Both the position numbers and the translations under genes were made by a program. A stretch of 44,061 nt of DNA from Flavobacteriales bacterium (GTDB taxonomy: Bacteria > Bacteroidota > Bacteroidia > NS11-12g > UBA955). Every line of letters begins with the position of its first letter. Within the stretch, counting starts at the first letter, position 1. Of this stretch, positions 35,201 to 42,615 are shown piece after piece. The notes beneath the pieces were generated by a model. That model searched no databases. It was not told the DNA's origin and saw nothing but the letters and a program-made list of their open reading frames with translations. Location of the stretch: positions 1 through 44,061 of the forward strand of contig CANFLS010000020.1 in the NCBI GenBank assembly GCA_947447955.1, in the 5' to 3' direction.

Positions 35201-35741
35201 AAAAGGCGATCCAAGTGGCAAAGGCAAAGACGCCAAAGGAAATAGTGGAGAACCCCAAAATGGCAACAAACCCAATGGAAAAGAAGGTGAGTTGAAAGGA
35301 GAGGGCGGAAGAGAACTAAGTAAGGAATTGGCCCAAATGGCATTGATGCAAGAGGCATTGCGTAGGCAAATTGCCGAATTGAAAAAAGCTGCCCTAAAAG
35401 AAGGAAATGCTGGCGATGCGCAGAAATTGGCTGAAGCTGAGAAAATGATGGAGCAGCAAGAAAAAGATATTGTGAATTGGAAGTTAGAGCCCAAAATGGT
35501 TCAACGAAACAAGGAAATATTAACCCGGTTGTTAGAACATGAAAAGGCGCAATTGAAACAAGGCGACGAAGAACAGCGTAAATCGAACAAAGGTGAGCAA
35601 TTGCCAACTTCGGTGCCAATGGATATCATTGAACAAAACAAAAAGAAAATCCAAGAGAAGGAGGCATTACGTCGCACTCCGCCCAATTTAAATCCTTACT
35701 ACAAAGAAAAAGTGAATGAATATCTCCGTGATATTCGTTAA
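32274..35741 (+). CDS. DUF4175-like giant membrane/coiled-coil protein
   Basis: Function unknown; overall layout matches the DUF4175 family of Bacteroidota. The 1155-residue product has three N-terminal membrane segments (about residues 18-44, 51-70 and 153-170), then a beta-rich extracytoplasmic region (about 190-490). A very long Gln/Lys/Glu-rich coiled coil covers about 500-800 (repeated QLKEM, EQLKEL, KQMDDW patterns), with a helical segment to about 930. A Gly/Lys/Ser/Asn low-complexity stretch (about 930-1010, SGKGKPKKGGKLSEAQ-like) comes before another coiled coil. The architecture suggests an envelope-spanning scaffold, but that is inference. ATG at 32298 is an alternative start eight codons in. 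It ends 8 bp from the convergent metG stop, with no obvious terminator between. Confidence 0.8.
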   Translation: MAAQGNHIMQKLSDFIRKYYLQKLIFGSLATLLQLTVIFYVINYTEYYFWLDKTPRALIFIGWWGAFAALVYAQTIRPLIKYLGFGKRLTNEDAAKIIGEHFVEIQDQLLNLLQLQEMSSSENNPLLIKGIEQKTAKLMPFSFSLALNWQKFKKQTMRFGVLILVLFLWGIYEAPKMSAASYRWWNFTQKFVKKAPFNFVLLNQNLSIAENESLEIKLKLTGNQIPTSAKLILGDQNIIMKYDGNNVFSYLLSDIKNSENFSFECGGFESVDYQIQVNKLPKWKNVSLNVDYPVYTQLPTESLSAYDAVKVPEGSKLTWTIDVADAKELYFLQNKSWKKIAVSAKQIQFQTIASQFEKVKAILKGTVLTLKDTFQTSIEPIPDAIPELNVETYQDSNYENIWYFGGVATDDYGITQAQFNYRILATENDQKSAWHAVPLITEVGKNVELIHSVNTELLGVKPNEILEYFFQASDNDGIHGSKIGKTAVQRINRKSVDAFRQETMKNKQNLQDKMKQSQQSTKKLLDESKRLQEEFLKQSRMNFDNQSKIQTWIEKQEQQLKEMRKIYEQQKKIDREQKELKLNDKELEKRRENIEQQLKQLQNPELQKLLEQLKDLLEKNAPKEQLENKMKSIDKLQKENTKEMEKLMEQLKELQLEESIKDQAKQMDDWAKKEDELAQKTEKLDKGNETQKQEINKELDAQNKKLEDLQKQAEQIDKQNKSLESPMKLDMGAKEQQEAQKQSQDAKNDLQKGKQKEAAQKEKSAAQKMREAAQKMEESLKEEEKKRISEDHDAIRALLENLIDISHRQEKVFTELKTLKEDNPRILSLNKEQINLKEISKTIEDSLMTLAKRQPMVSSLVTKEISRINDNMQLALDNLKVRQIQKSAMYEQYIMTGFNNLAVMLMESLKDMNQKMSKDSKSSKSNKSCNNPNSSGQSGKGKPKKGGKLSEAQKELGEMLQKMQAEGQKSGSTGEKKGDPSGKGKDAKGNSGEPQNGNKPNGKEGELKGEGGRELSKELAQMALMQEALRRQIAELKKAALKEGNAGDAQKLAEAEKMMEQQEKDIVNWKLEPKMVQRNKEILTRLLEHEKAQLKQGDEEQRKSNKGEQLPTSVPMDIIEQNKKKIQEKEALRRTPPNLNPYYKEKVNEYLRDIR

Positions 35742-35749
35742 TTCATTTT

Positions 35750-37810
35750 TTAGCTAACACCACTGCCGCTGTCGATGTTGGCAGAAGGTTGCATAAAGTA
35801 AAGTTTTCCATCTGAATTTTCAGCCATCAATATCATTCCTTGGCTTTCAATTCCCCTCATTTTACGGGGTGCCAAATTTGCCAAATACAAAACTGATTTT
35901 CCAATTACTTCTTCGGGGGTAAAATGCAAAGCAATTCCAGAAACAACGGTTCTAGTTTCTATTCCAACTTCTAAAGTCAATTTCAAAAGTTTATCGGCTT
36001 TTTCAACTTTTTCGCAGGTTAGCACCTTAGCAACACGCAAATCTAGTTTTGCAAAGTCGTCGTATTGGATTTCAGCTTTAGGCTCAGCAACTTGCATCAC
36101 GTCTGTTTTTGAAGGAGCTACAGGGGCTGCAGAAGCCAAATTATCAACCAACGATTGTTGAAGTTTGTTCATTTGCATTTCAATTACATCGTCTTCAATT
36201 TTTTGGAACAACAATGATACTTCTCCAAGGTTATGATTTGCTGGAATATCTAGCCACTTTGTGCCTTCCCAAAATGCTCTTTTTTCATCCTCTGAAATTT
36301 GTATATTCAATTGATTTAAAAGATTCTGAGAGGTGTTTGGTAGGAAAACTTCCGACAAAACAGCCAAATTCAAGAGTATTTCACTTGCAAATTGAAGCAC
36401 TGATGCGGCAGCAGCCTCGTCGGTTTTGATTAATTTCCAAGGTTCCTGTTCTGCCAGATATTTATTTCCAAATCTTGCCAATTCCATCAATCCGAATTGC
36501 GCATCTCTAAATTTATATTCTGAAATAAGTTTGGCTATCGGAGCAATGTAGGTATTGCAAAGATCAGTTGTATTGAAATTATGGGTTTTGGCAGGAATGG
36601 CACCGTTATAAAACTTATTCATCAACACCAAAACACGGTTTGCGAAATTTCCGTAAATGCCCACCAACTCACTATTTACACGTGTTTGGTAGTCTTTCCA
36701 AGTAAATTCACTGTCTTTGGTTTCAGGGGCAATAGAGGTTAATACATACCTAAGTTCGTCTTGCTTATTGGGTAAGTCTACCAAATATTCATTGAGCCAA
36801 ACTGCCCAATTGCGTGAAGTGCTGATTTTTTGTCCCTCCAAATTCAAAAATTCATTGGCAGGAACATCCGTTGGAACCACATAGCCGTCGCCACGCAAAT
36901 GCAACATTGCTGGGAAAATGATACAGTGAAAAACAATGTTGTCTTTGCCTATAAAATGCACCAAACGGGTATCTCCGGTCCACCATTGTTCCCAATCATC
37001 GGGACGCAATTCTTTGGTAGCAGAAATGTAACCAATAGGAGCTTCAAACCAAACATAAAGCACTTTCCCATCAGCACCTTCAACCGGCACAGGAATTCCC
37101 CAGTCCAAATCGCGGGTCATGGCGCGTTCTCTCAAGCCATCATTTAACCAACTTTTGCATTGTCCTGCAACATTTGATTTCCAATGGGTATTGTTGTTGA
37201 TATAGTCGTTTAAGAAGTCTTTTTGTATTTCATCTAATGGCAAATACCAGTTTTTGGTTTCCTTCAAAACTGGGATAGATCCGCTCAACGCCGATTTGGG
37301 GTTGATTAATTCTGAGGGACTTAGGGTAGAACCACATTTTTCGCACTGATCGCCGTAGGCGTTTTCGTTGCTGCACTTAGGGCAAGTTCCTGTGATGTAT
37401 CTATCGGCAAGAAACTGCTGTGCTTGCTCGTCAAAGTACTGTTCAGAAGATATTTCTCTGAAGGCTTTTTTATCGTAAAGATTTTTGAAAAAATCTTGTG
37501 CTAAATCGTGGTGTGTTTTGTTTGAAGTTCTTGAGTAAATATCGAAAGAAATACCAAGGTCGCGGAAAGAGTCGCCAATAATTTTGTTGTATCTATCCAC
37601 AATATCTTGTGGGGTAACGCCTTCTTTTTTCGCACGGAGTGTAATTGGAACGCCGTGTTCGTCGCTACCACAGATAAAGAGAACTTCTTTGCCTAACAGA
37701 CGGGTAAAACGTGCATAGATATCGGCAGGAATGTAAACACCCGCCAAGTGACCAATATGAACTGGTCCATTTGCATAAGGAAGAGCCGCGGTAATGGTAA
37801 TTTTCGACAT
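35750..37810 (-). CDS. metG: Methionyl-tRNA synthetase
   Basis: Class I aminoacyl-tRNA synthetase charging initiator and elongator tRNA-Met. The HIGH motif is in [14 protein letters not shown] (residues 18-21). A zinc-knuckle insertion carries [18 protein letters not shown] (near residue 145). The KMSKS counterpart reads KISTSRNW, as in the MetG1 type. The anticodon-binding helical domain follows, and the C-terminal 105 residues or so form an EMAP/Trbp111-like tRNA-binding domain ([20 protein letters not shown] onward) that promotes dimerisation. Length 686 is normal. A TATTTTTG -7 element lies 6 nt before the ATG, suggesting a nearly leaderless transcript. Confidence 0.97.
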   Translation of the reverse strand: MSKITITAALPYANGPVHIGHLAGVYIPADIYARFTRLLGKEVLFICGSDEHGVPITLRAKKEGVTPQDIVDRYNKIIGDSFRDLGISFDIYSRTSNKTHHDLAQDFFKNLYDKKAFREISSEQYFDEQAQQFLADRYITGTCPKCSNENAYGDQCEKCGSTLSPSELINPKSALSGSIPVLKETKNWYLPLDEIQKDFLNDYINNNTHWKSNVAGQCKSWLNDGLRERAMTRDLDWGIPVPVEGADGKVLYVWFEAPIGYISATKELRPDDWEQWWTGDTRLVHFIGKDNIVFHCIIFPAMLHLRGDGYVVPTDVPANEFLNLEGQKISTSRNWAVWLNEYLVDLPNKQDELRYVLTSIAPETKDSEFTWKDYQTRVNSELVGIYGNFANRVLVLMNKFYNGAIPAKTHNFNTTDLCNTYIAPIAKLISEYKFRDAQFGLMELARFGNKYLAEQEPWKLIKTDEAAAASVLQFASEILLNLAVLSEVFLPNTSQNLLNQLNIQISEDEKRAFWEGTKWLDIPANHNLGEVSLLFQKIEDDVIEMQMNKLQQSLVDNLASAAPVAPSKTDVMQVAEPKAEIQYDDFAKLDLRVAKVLTCEKVEKADKLLKLTLEVGIETRTVVSGIALHFTPEEVIGKSVLYLANLAPRKMRGIESQGMILMAENSDGKLYFMQPSANIDSGSGVS

Positions 37811-37816
37811 TTACTG

Positions 37817-37824
37817 CAAAAATA
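37817..37824 (-). promoter_or_regulatory. -7 element of metG
   Basis: TATTTTTG on the minus strand, an exact TAnnTTTG match, ends 6 nt before the metG ATG (37810). The transcript would start at or very near the start codon. No clear -33 TTG is visible at the expected spacing. Confidence 0.45.
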
Positions 37825-37875
37825 CGGCAAAAGTTTCAGAATAGGCGGTTGAAAGATTTGCAGAAATTGCAAGTT

Positions 37876-40296
37876 TTATCGAATCAGGGTAAATGAAGTT
37901 TTCCCTGCGCGTTTTTGTTCAAATCGATCGTATCTTAATCGAGCAATAATAATGTAAACACCTTCAGGACAAGGTTTATCCAAATAGGTTCCATCCCAAG
38001 TTTGTAGTGAAGGTGTTGATTGGAAAAGTTTTTCACCCCAACGGTTATAAATTTCGAAATCAGCCCAATCGAAATTGCCTACGGGTCCGTAGCCGTCATT
38101 TAAACTATTTTCATCGGGTGTAAATGCCGTTGGAAACCAAAAATAAATTGGAGGGATTTTAACAGGTATTTCAAAGTTTACACTCTTTACACAGAAATTC
38201 TCATTCATTACCGACAAAGCAATATAGGCTTTGTCGTAGAGTTTGATAATAGGAGCGGAGTCATGCAATTGAATACCAAATATAGTCTCAGGACTCCATG
38301 TATAAACGTAATTGCCTTTTGGATTGATAATTGCACTCAATTTAGTTTTCTCAGCAATATTGAATTTGATTGACGTATCAATTGTAATTTGAATGTTCTC
38401 TTTGGGTGATATGTATTGCGATTGTTGTGTGGTACATCCATTTTTGTCTGTCAACTTAATGATATAAGTATTAGAAGGCAAATTCAGAATTTCAATTTTT
38501 TCGGCGTATGCCGTATCAATTCTGGTAATTGTTTTGGTAGATGGATTCGGTAACCAAACGTATGGAGAAATTCCACCCGTGCCGAGAGCCAAAATTTTAC
38601 CTTTTGAATCGCCAAAGCAATCCCCCTGGAATGAAGTAATGCTAACTTTCAACGAATCGGGTTCTTGAATTGTGGCAAAAACAGTATCTAAACAATTAGA
38701 TGAATCGTTTGCAATAATCGCATATTGTCCTTTATTTAAATTATTGAACAAAGTTAAATTTTGCTTTGCTCCGTTATTTAACGAAAATTTAAAAGGCCTA
38801 ATTCCGTTCTGTGTTTCTACTTCAATCAGTCCATCATTCAATCCATTACAGGTGATGTCTTTTTTTGTTTTGAGGGATATTGAAAAGCTGAATGGCTCGG
38901 TAAGTGTGAATTTTGCACTGTCGGTACATCCCTTAGAATCTGTAACCAAACAAGAATAAATCCCTTTGTTTAAGTTTGATGCAGTTGCATTTTTTTGATT
39001 GGTAGGTGTCCAAAAGTAACTCATTGGAACATTTGAATTCCGATTGGTTTTAAGAATACTTGCCGACCCGTCACTTTTGTTTTTACAAGATGGATTTGAG
39101 AATGCCGTTTGAATTATTTTCAGTTCATCGGGTTTTATTACATAATCAAACGTATCTCTTGCTTTGCAGTTCAATTTATCTGCTCCTTCAACCCAATATT
39201 TTCCTGCAACAGATAAATCTCTGGTGGTTAATGTGCTATTGTCATTCCAAGTCACATAACGCCAATTTCCAGGAACCGTAAATTTTTTAATTTTGGTGCT
39301 ACACTCTGTGTTGAAGACAGTATCAATGTACAACTGTGGATTGATAATATTAAACTTCACAGAATCAACGCAAGTGCCATATTTATTGGTTACTGAAACT
39401 TGGAATTTTGTATTGTTATAATCTATCTTTTTAATTATTTTTTCGGTGGTATCACCAGTTGACCATTTGATTTTGTATGCAATATTTGGAATTTTATTAT
39501 ATTTTATTTGCAATGTGTCAGTCATAGGTTTGCAAACATAAAATGGAGAAACTTGCTTTTTGAAGGCAATATCGCAAGCTCCTTCATAAAACACTGTGAA
39601 TGAATCTATACACACATAATGGTTATTTGTTTGACCACCTGTTGCTGCTGTGAAACCCCAATAAACGTATTGAGAATCCTTGAAAATATCTTTGGTTAAG
39701 TCTATTACTTTGTTGATTTTCTGAACCCCATTGAAATCGCATGTGATGGTTTTTGTTGCGGCATTCCAGATAATGGCAACTGGATAATAATTGCCATCTT
39801 TTACGGTGGCTCCATTCGTTTTTAGGGGGATTAGAGGGCCCTGTAAAGTATTTGAAGGGCTGCTTTGATGTTGGGAATTGCCATTTTTGATAAGGGCAGC
39901 ATGATCGTAAGCAGGGTCATAAGGATTTTGATATGTATCAAATTCTATTCCCAAGGACGGCGAAATTCCTCCAAATCCAATTCCTTCACCTGCCGAACCC
40001 AAATTTGAACCCAAGTATTGGATTACAAATCCAATACCATCGGCACCGCTGCTTTGGTTGCCAAAGTTTAATTTGGCGTATATTTTAAAATTCTGAGAAA
40101 GGTCAATTCTATTTTGAGACCAAACAGCACCATTGAGAAATGTACTTGCTTTGGTAAGTTGAAAACAACTATCGCCTAATCTTTTCGCATTATAGGTGAG
40201 TTTGAACCCTTTGTTTTGCGCTCGCAACGAAGCAACATGTGTGAAAATCAATAACAAAAACAGACAGTTTATTTTAATTGATTTGTAAATATTCAC
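37876..40296 (-). CDS. Lectin/SprB-repeat cell-surface protein with T9SS type B sorting domain
   Basis: Probable surface adhesin of 806 residues exported by type IX secretion. Signal peptide at residues 1-26 (NCLFLLLIFTHVASLRAQ). Residues 30-235 or so form an L-type (legume-like) lectin domain, with DGIGFVIQYLGSNLGSAGEG and a glycine-rich GISPSLGIEFDTYQNPYDP sheet. The middle has immunoglobulin-like and SprB-type repeats of about 75-90 residues, each with a DITCNGLNDG-like cysteine motif and a GxYxxxxxDxxxCxD ending. The C-terminal 90 residues are the gliding-motility-associated (type B) sorting domain (FPTAFTPDENSLNDGYGP, then YNRWGEKLF, ending SFTLIR). Sugar specificity is unknown. SprB repeats occur in gliding adhesins, but gliding here is not established. 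Confidence 0.9.
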   Translation of the reverse strand: MNIYKSIKINCLFLLLIFTHVASLRAQNKGFKLTYNAKRLGDSCFQLTKASTFLNGAVWSQNRIDLSQNFKIYAKLNFGNQSSGADGIGFVIQYLGSNLGSAGEGIGFGGISPSLGIEFDTYQNPYDPAYDHAALIKNGNSQHQSSPSNTLQGPLIPLKTNGATVKDGNYYPVAIIWNAATKTITCDFNGVQKINKVIDLTKDIFKDSQYVYWGFTAATGGQTNNHYVCIDSFTVFYEGACDIAFKKQVSPFYVCKPMTDTLQIKYNKIPNIAYKIKWSTGDTTEKIIKKIDYNNTKFQVSVTNKYGTCVDSVKFNIINPQLYIDTVFNTECSTKIKKFTVPGNWRYVTWNDNSTLTTRDLSVAGKYWVEGADKLNCKARDTFDYVIKPDELKIIQTAFSNPSCKNKSDGSASILKTNRNSNVPMSYFWTPTNQKNATASNLNKGIYSCLVTDSKGCTDSAKFTLTEPFSFSISLKTKKDITCNGLNDGLIEVETQNGIRPFKFSLNNGAKQNLTLFNNLNKGQYAIIANDSSNCLDTVFATIQEPDSLKVSITSFQGDCFGDSKGKILALGTGGISPYVWLPNPSTKTITRIDTAYAEKIEILNLPSNTYIIKLTDKNGCTTQQSQYISPKENIQITIDTSIKFNIAEKTKLSAIINPKGNYVYTWSPETIFGIQLHDSAPIIKLYDKAYIALSVMNENFCVKSVNFEIPVKIPPIYFWFPTAFTPDENSLNDGYGPVGNFDWADFEIYNRWGEKLFQSTPSLQTWDGTYLDKPCPEGVYIIIARLRYDRFEQKRAGKTSFTLIR

Positions 40297-40342
40297 AATG
40301 ATGAGTTAGTTGGGTTATTAATTAAGTAAAACTTTATTGCTA

Positions 40343-40350
40343 CAAATATA
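40343..40350 (-). promoter_or_regulatory. -7 element upstream of the lectin-like surface protein
   Basis: TATATTTG on the minus strand matches TAnnTTTG exactly, 46 bp before the ATG at 40296. No TTG is present at the ideal -33 spacing. Confidence 0.4.
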
Positions 40351-40387
40351 ATGGATTACAAACCATTTGGGTTGATTCAATACCCTT

Positions 40388-40894
40388 TTAAGACGCAGAT
40401 GGCATTGAATTCGTTGCTTTTAGTTGAATAACTCTTTCAACCTCGGATTTATTTTTAACCGTAAAGTTTAGTTTTTGTCCCGATTTCAATTCCATATGAA
40501 TAATTAAATTCCCCTCGGTTGTGTATGCTTTGCCTAGTTTTCCTCGGCGAAGACCCCATCCCCCAAACTCAAAAATGGGATTAATTTTCATGACAGACAT
40601 GGATTGAATATTGGAATAGGGAATAATTCTTTCTTTGATTATGAAGGGAAAAAAGCGGTATCGAAAATCTGACTCGGTAAATTTCCATTCCAATTGAATG
40701 AAATAAAGCAACAAAAACACCAAAATTGGGATAATTATTGTCCATTGTGCTTCTGGATCTTGGGTGAATTTTGGAGAGTTATTTATTAACACATCTAACA
40801 ATACAACCACTGAAAGTAACGGGATTAAAATGAAAGCCCAAAGTTTCATAGAAGATTTTTCTTGGTAAATGATTTCGGTTTTTTGCATGCTCAT
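40388..40894 (-). CDS. Small membrane protein of unknown function, PH-like C-terminus
   Basis: No family recognised with confidence. The 168-residue product has two membrane segments at about residues 17-37 (LWAFILIPLLSVVVLLDVLI) and 50-67 (WTIIIPILVFLLLYFIQL). A soluble domain follows with the pattern FRYRFFPFIIKERIIPYSNI, then a run of short strands and a final helix (KNKSEVERVIQL). That arrangement resembles bacterial PH-like (YdbT-type) membrane proteins, which is a weak structural guess. ATG at 40888 (third codon) is an alternative start. It stands alone, divergent from the rpmH promoter, and 91 bp upstream of the lectin-like gene. Confidence 0.7.
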   Translation of the reverse strand: MSMQKTEIIYQEKSSMKLWAFILIPLLSVVVLLDVLINNSPKFTQDPEAQWTIIIPILVFLLLYFIQLEWKFTESDFRYRFFPFIIKERIIPYSNIQSMSVMKINPIFEFGGWGLRRGKLGKAYTTEGNLIIHMELKSGQKLNFTVKNKSEVERVIQLKATNSMPSAS

Positions 40895-40938
40895 TCAAAG
40901 GTAATTCATTTTTATTTACAAATATTCTCTTGGTTCAC

Positions 40939-40969
40939 TTGCATAAGAAAAAGTAAGCTCTTATCTTTG
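40939..40969 (+). promoter_or_regulatory. Promoter of rpmH-rnpA
   Basis: TTG (40939-40941), a 20-nt spacer and TATCTTTG (40962-40969) form a near-ideal Bacteroidota promoter. The downstream GCAGCCC closely matches that of the rpsF promoter. Start of transcription is expected about 7 nt after the -7 box, giving a leader of about 17 nt. Confidence 0.85.
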
Positions 40970-40992
40970 CAGCCCTAAAAAATTAAAAAATC

Positions 40993-41154
40993 ATGACTAA
41001 ACGCACGTACCAACCATCAAATAGAAAACGTAAAAACAGACACGGATTCCGTGAGCGTATGGCAACCGCAAATGGCCGCCGCGTATTGGCTGCACGTCGT
41101 AAGCGTGGACGTCATAGTTTAACTGTATCTGACGAACGCGGCCGTAAAGGTTAA
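40993..41154 (+). CDS. rpmH: 50S ribosomal protein L34
   Basis: The smallest large-subunit protein here, 53 residues, very basic. The translation opens [20 protein letters not shown] and continues with [20 protein letters not shown], the universal L34 signature, then a short [12 protein letters not shown] tail typical of Bacteroidota. The reading frame was taken directly from the sequence, since it is short. It follows a strong promoter and precedes rnpA by 29 bp, the common rpmH-rnpA order. Confidence 0.98.
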   Translation: MTKRTYQPSNRKRKNRHGFRERMATANGRRVLAARRKRGRHSLTVSDERGRKG

Positions 41155-41183
41155 TCGTTCAGAGTAATTAAGGTGACACAATA

Positions 41184-41618
41184 ATGCGCAGTAATGATTC
41201 TGCCATAAAATTTACCTTAAGCAAAACTGAAAGACTATGCAGTAGAAAAATTATAGCCGGGCTCTATGAGTCCGGTTTTTTTGTTTCTAAATATCCCATT
41301 CGCATCAATTATATGTTTACCGATTTGCCTCAAAAAGATGTCTTTTTGCAAGGCATGGTAAGCGTATCTAAAAGGAAATTCTCGAAGGCCGTTGATCGTA
41401 ACAGAATCAAACGATTATTGAGGGAAATATACCGTCACCGAAAACACCAGCTCGAAAATCGATTAATTGAAGCCAACTTGCCTATGGCCGTCGCTGTGAT
41501 TTTTACCGGTACACAAAAATTAGATTACTGGGAAATGGAATCCATTTTCAACAAGGTATTTATCAAACTCATCGCCGCCGTTGAAGAAAAGATTAAATTG
41601 GGTAGTAATCCAATTTAG
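41184..41618 (+). CDS. rnpA: Ribonuclease P protein component
   Basis: Basic protein subunit of RNase P, which with the catalytic RNA trims the 5' leader of tRNA precursors. The RNR motif is intact in KAVDRNRIKRLLREIYR (about residues 70-86), preceded by MVSVSKRKFSKAV. The N-terminal FTLSKTERLCSRK is typical. Length 144 is slightly long, as in other Bacteroidota. Co-transcribed with rpmH. The last base of its stop codon is also the first base of a GTTTA repeat unit that starts the repeat region at 41618. Confidence 0.95.
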   Translation: MRSNDSAIKFTLSKTERLCSRKIIAGLYESGFFVSKYPIRINYMFTDLPQKDVFLQGMVSVSKRKFSKAVDRNRIKRLLREIYRHRKHQLENRLIEANLPMAVAVIFTGTQKLDYWEMESIFNKVFIKLIAAVEEKIKLGSNPI

Positions 41619-41666
41619 TTTACAGCTACGCTGGGTTTACACCTTCGGTGGTTTACAGCCGCGCTG
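41618..41666 (+). repeat. Mini-hairpin array after rnpA (three units)
   Basis: Three units of a GTTTA spacer plus a 4-bp stem and 3-nt loop: CAGC-TAC-GCTG (41623-41633), CACC-TTC-GGTG (41640-41650) and CAGC-CGC-GCTG (41656-41666). The stem sequence changes between units while pairing is kept. The array begins at the rnpA stop codon. Confidence 0.85.
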
Positions 41667-41749
41667 GTTTAATTTTAGCAACCACCTAAAATATCCGTCT
41701 AATCCGTCTAATCTGTCTAATCCGTCTAACCCGTCTAATCTGTCTAACC
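41667..41749 (+). repeat. Linker hairpin and six 9-bp GTCTAAYC repeats
   Basis: A linker with TTTTAG (41673-41678), loop CAACCAC and CTAAAA (41686-41691) leads through ATATC into six contiguous 9-bp units, CGTCTAATC or close variants (41696-41749). The variants differ mainly at the first position (C or T) and at position 8 (T or C). Hairpin array, linker and 9-mer array form one composite element. Confidence 0.85.
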
Positions 41750-41756
41750 CAATTAG

Positions 41757-41909
41757 GTTTAGAAGCATTGCCATGCGTTTAGTTTAGGCAATCACCAAAA
41801 CTAAACCTTTATAAACCCTTATAAACTTTTATAAACCTTCAATTATTTTCACTAATTTTACAATCCTGAGTAATTGTAGTAGGTTCAAATGAAAAATATC
41901 TGTCTAATC
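41757..41909 (+). repeat. Long repeat copy A (153 bp)
   Basis: First of two copies about 91% identical by eye. In order it holds a GTTTAG-flanked hairpin GCAT-TGCC-ATGC, a large hairpin (41777-41806: GTTTAGTTT, A, GG, loop CAATCA, CC, A, AAACTAAAC), three 10-bp units CCTTTATAAA, CCCTTATAAA and CTTTTATAAA (41806-41835), a TACAAT/ATTGTA hairpin (41859-41878), and AAAAATATC leading to one 9-bp unit. Confidence 0.85.
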
Positions 41910-41917
41910 CAAATAGA

Positions 41918-41943
41918 GTTTAGAAGAGCTAACGCTCGTTTAG
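41918..41943 (+). repeat. Single GTTTAG-flanked mini-hairpin between long repeats
   Basis: GTTTAG-AA-GAGC-TAAC-GCTC-GTTTAG. The flanks are the same as those of GCAT-TGCC-ATGC in the long repeats, but with a different, still paired stem. It sits just before copy B. Confidence 0.75.
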
Positions 41944-41944
41944 T

Positions 41945-42140
41945 GTTTAGAAGCATTGCCATGCGTTTAGTTATAGGCAATCACCAAAACTAAACCTTTA
42001 TAAACTTTTATAAACCCTTATAATCCTTCAATTATTTTTGCTAATTTTACAATCCATTGTCATTGTAGTAGGTGCAAATGAAAAATATCTGTCTAAACCC
42101 AATCAGTCTAATCCGTCTAACCTGTCTAATCTGTCTAACC
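41945..42140 (+). repeat. Long repeat copy B (154 bp) with following 9-bp array
   Basis: Second copy of the long repeat (41945-42098), with the same modules as copy A. Its 10-bp units come in the order CCTTTATAAA, CTTTTATAAA, CCCTTATAAT (41995-42024), i.e. the second and third are swapped relative to copy A. The loop of the TACAAT/ATTGTA hairpin (42048-42067) differs from copy A while the stem is unchanged. It continues into a degenerate and then four clean 9-bp GTCTAAYC units up to 42140. With the copies before it this fills the 536-bp gap between rnpA and yidD; no gene is seen there. Confidence 0.85.
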
Positions 42141-42154
42141 CCTAATAATTAGTG

Positions 42155-42364
42155 ATGGGAAAGTTATTTATATTACTCATCCGTTTTTACCAATATGCAT
42201 TGTCGCCATTGTTGCCAAGCAGTTGCAGGTACACCCCAACTTGCTCTCAATACGGGGTAGAAGCATTTAAGAAATATCCAGCACACAAAGCTTTGTGGCT
42301 CACAATTAAGCGTATTGGTCGTTGTGGTCCATGGGGCGGCAGCGGGTATGATCCAGTTCCTTAA
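42155..42364 (+). CDS. yidD: Membrane protein insertion efficiency factor YidD
   Basis: Small membrane-associated protein thought to assist YidC-dependent insertion. The 69-residue product opens with an amphipathic or hydrophobic helix ([20 protein letters not shown]), then the hallmark [19 protein letters not shown] and the ending [14 protein letters not shown]. Cysteines are in the conserved positions. ATG at 42155 is preferred to the GTG one codon upstream. It belongs to the rpmH-rnpA-yidD order, but a 536-bp repeat region separates it from rnpA, so co-transcription is uncertain. Repeats begin again right after its stop codon. yidC is not adjacent. Confidence 0.95.
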   Translation: MGKLFILLIRFYQYALSPLLPSSCRYTPTCSQYGVEAFKKYPAHKALWLTIKRIGRCGPWGGSGYDPVP

Positions 42365-42551
42365 GCGCCTTCGGCTGTTTACACCTGCGGTAGTTGACGG
42401 GCTTCGCCCTGTTGACGCTCCGCTGTTTAATTTTAGGCTCTTGCCGAATCTCAACCTTAATAAACCCTCCATTCCAAAGCTTAGCAATCACCTAAAATAT
42501 CCGTCTAAACCGTCTAATCTAATCTGTCTAACCCGTCTAATCCGTCTAATC
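42365..42551 (+). repeat. Composite repeat after yidD: hairpin array, linker, 9-bp array
   Basis: It starts at the base after the yidD stop. Mini-hairpins are GCC-TTC-GGC (42367-42375), CACC-TGC-GGTA (42382-42392, one mismatch), GGGC-TTC-GCCC (42399-42109 region, i.e. 42399-42409) and GC-TCC-GC (42417-42423), separated by GTTTA or GTTGA. A linker follows with about 45 bp more than the copy after rnpA, ending GCAATCACCTAAAATATC. Then come five complete 9-bp units and a partial TAATC (42502-42551). The array stops 11 bp before the rpsF promoter. Confidence 0.82.
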
Positions 42552-42562
42552 TCAACAATGAT

Positions 42563-42593
42563 TTGCAAATTCAAAACTCTTGTATTACCTTTG
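42563..42593 (+). promoter_or_regulatory. Promoter of rpsF-rpsR-rplI
   Basis: TTG (42563-42565), a 20-nt spacer and TACCTTTG (42586-42593), followed by CAGTCCG. Spacing is identical to the rpmH promoter. The predicted start is near 42600, 16 nt before the rpsF ATG. Confidence 0.85.
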
Positions 42594-42615
42594 CAGTCCG
42601 AAAATTTAAACTACT

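Noticed and set aside
41581..41787. Open frame encoding an SNP/SNL-rich peptide
   Set aside because: It reads through the 9-bp repeats because nine is a multiple of three; it overlaps rnpA in another frame and has no start signal or protein-like composition.
41618..42600. Replication origin near rpmH-rnpA
   Set aside because: rpmH-rnpA lies by oriC in some bacteria, and the gap is A+T-rich with 10-bp repeats, but there is no dnaA or dnaN gene and no TTATCCACA-type DnaA boxes were seen.
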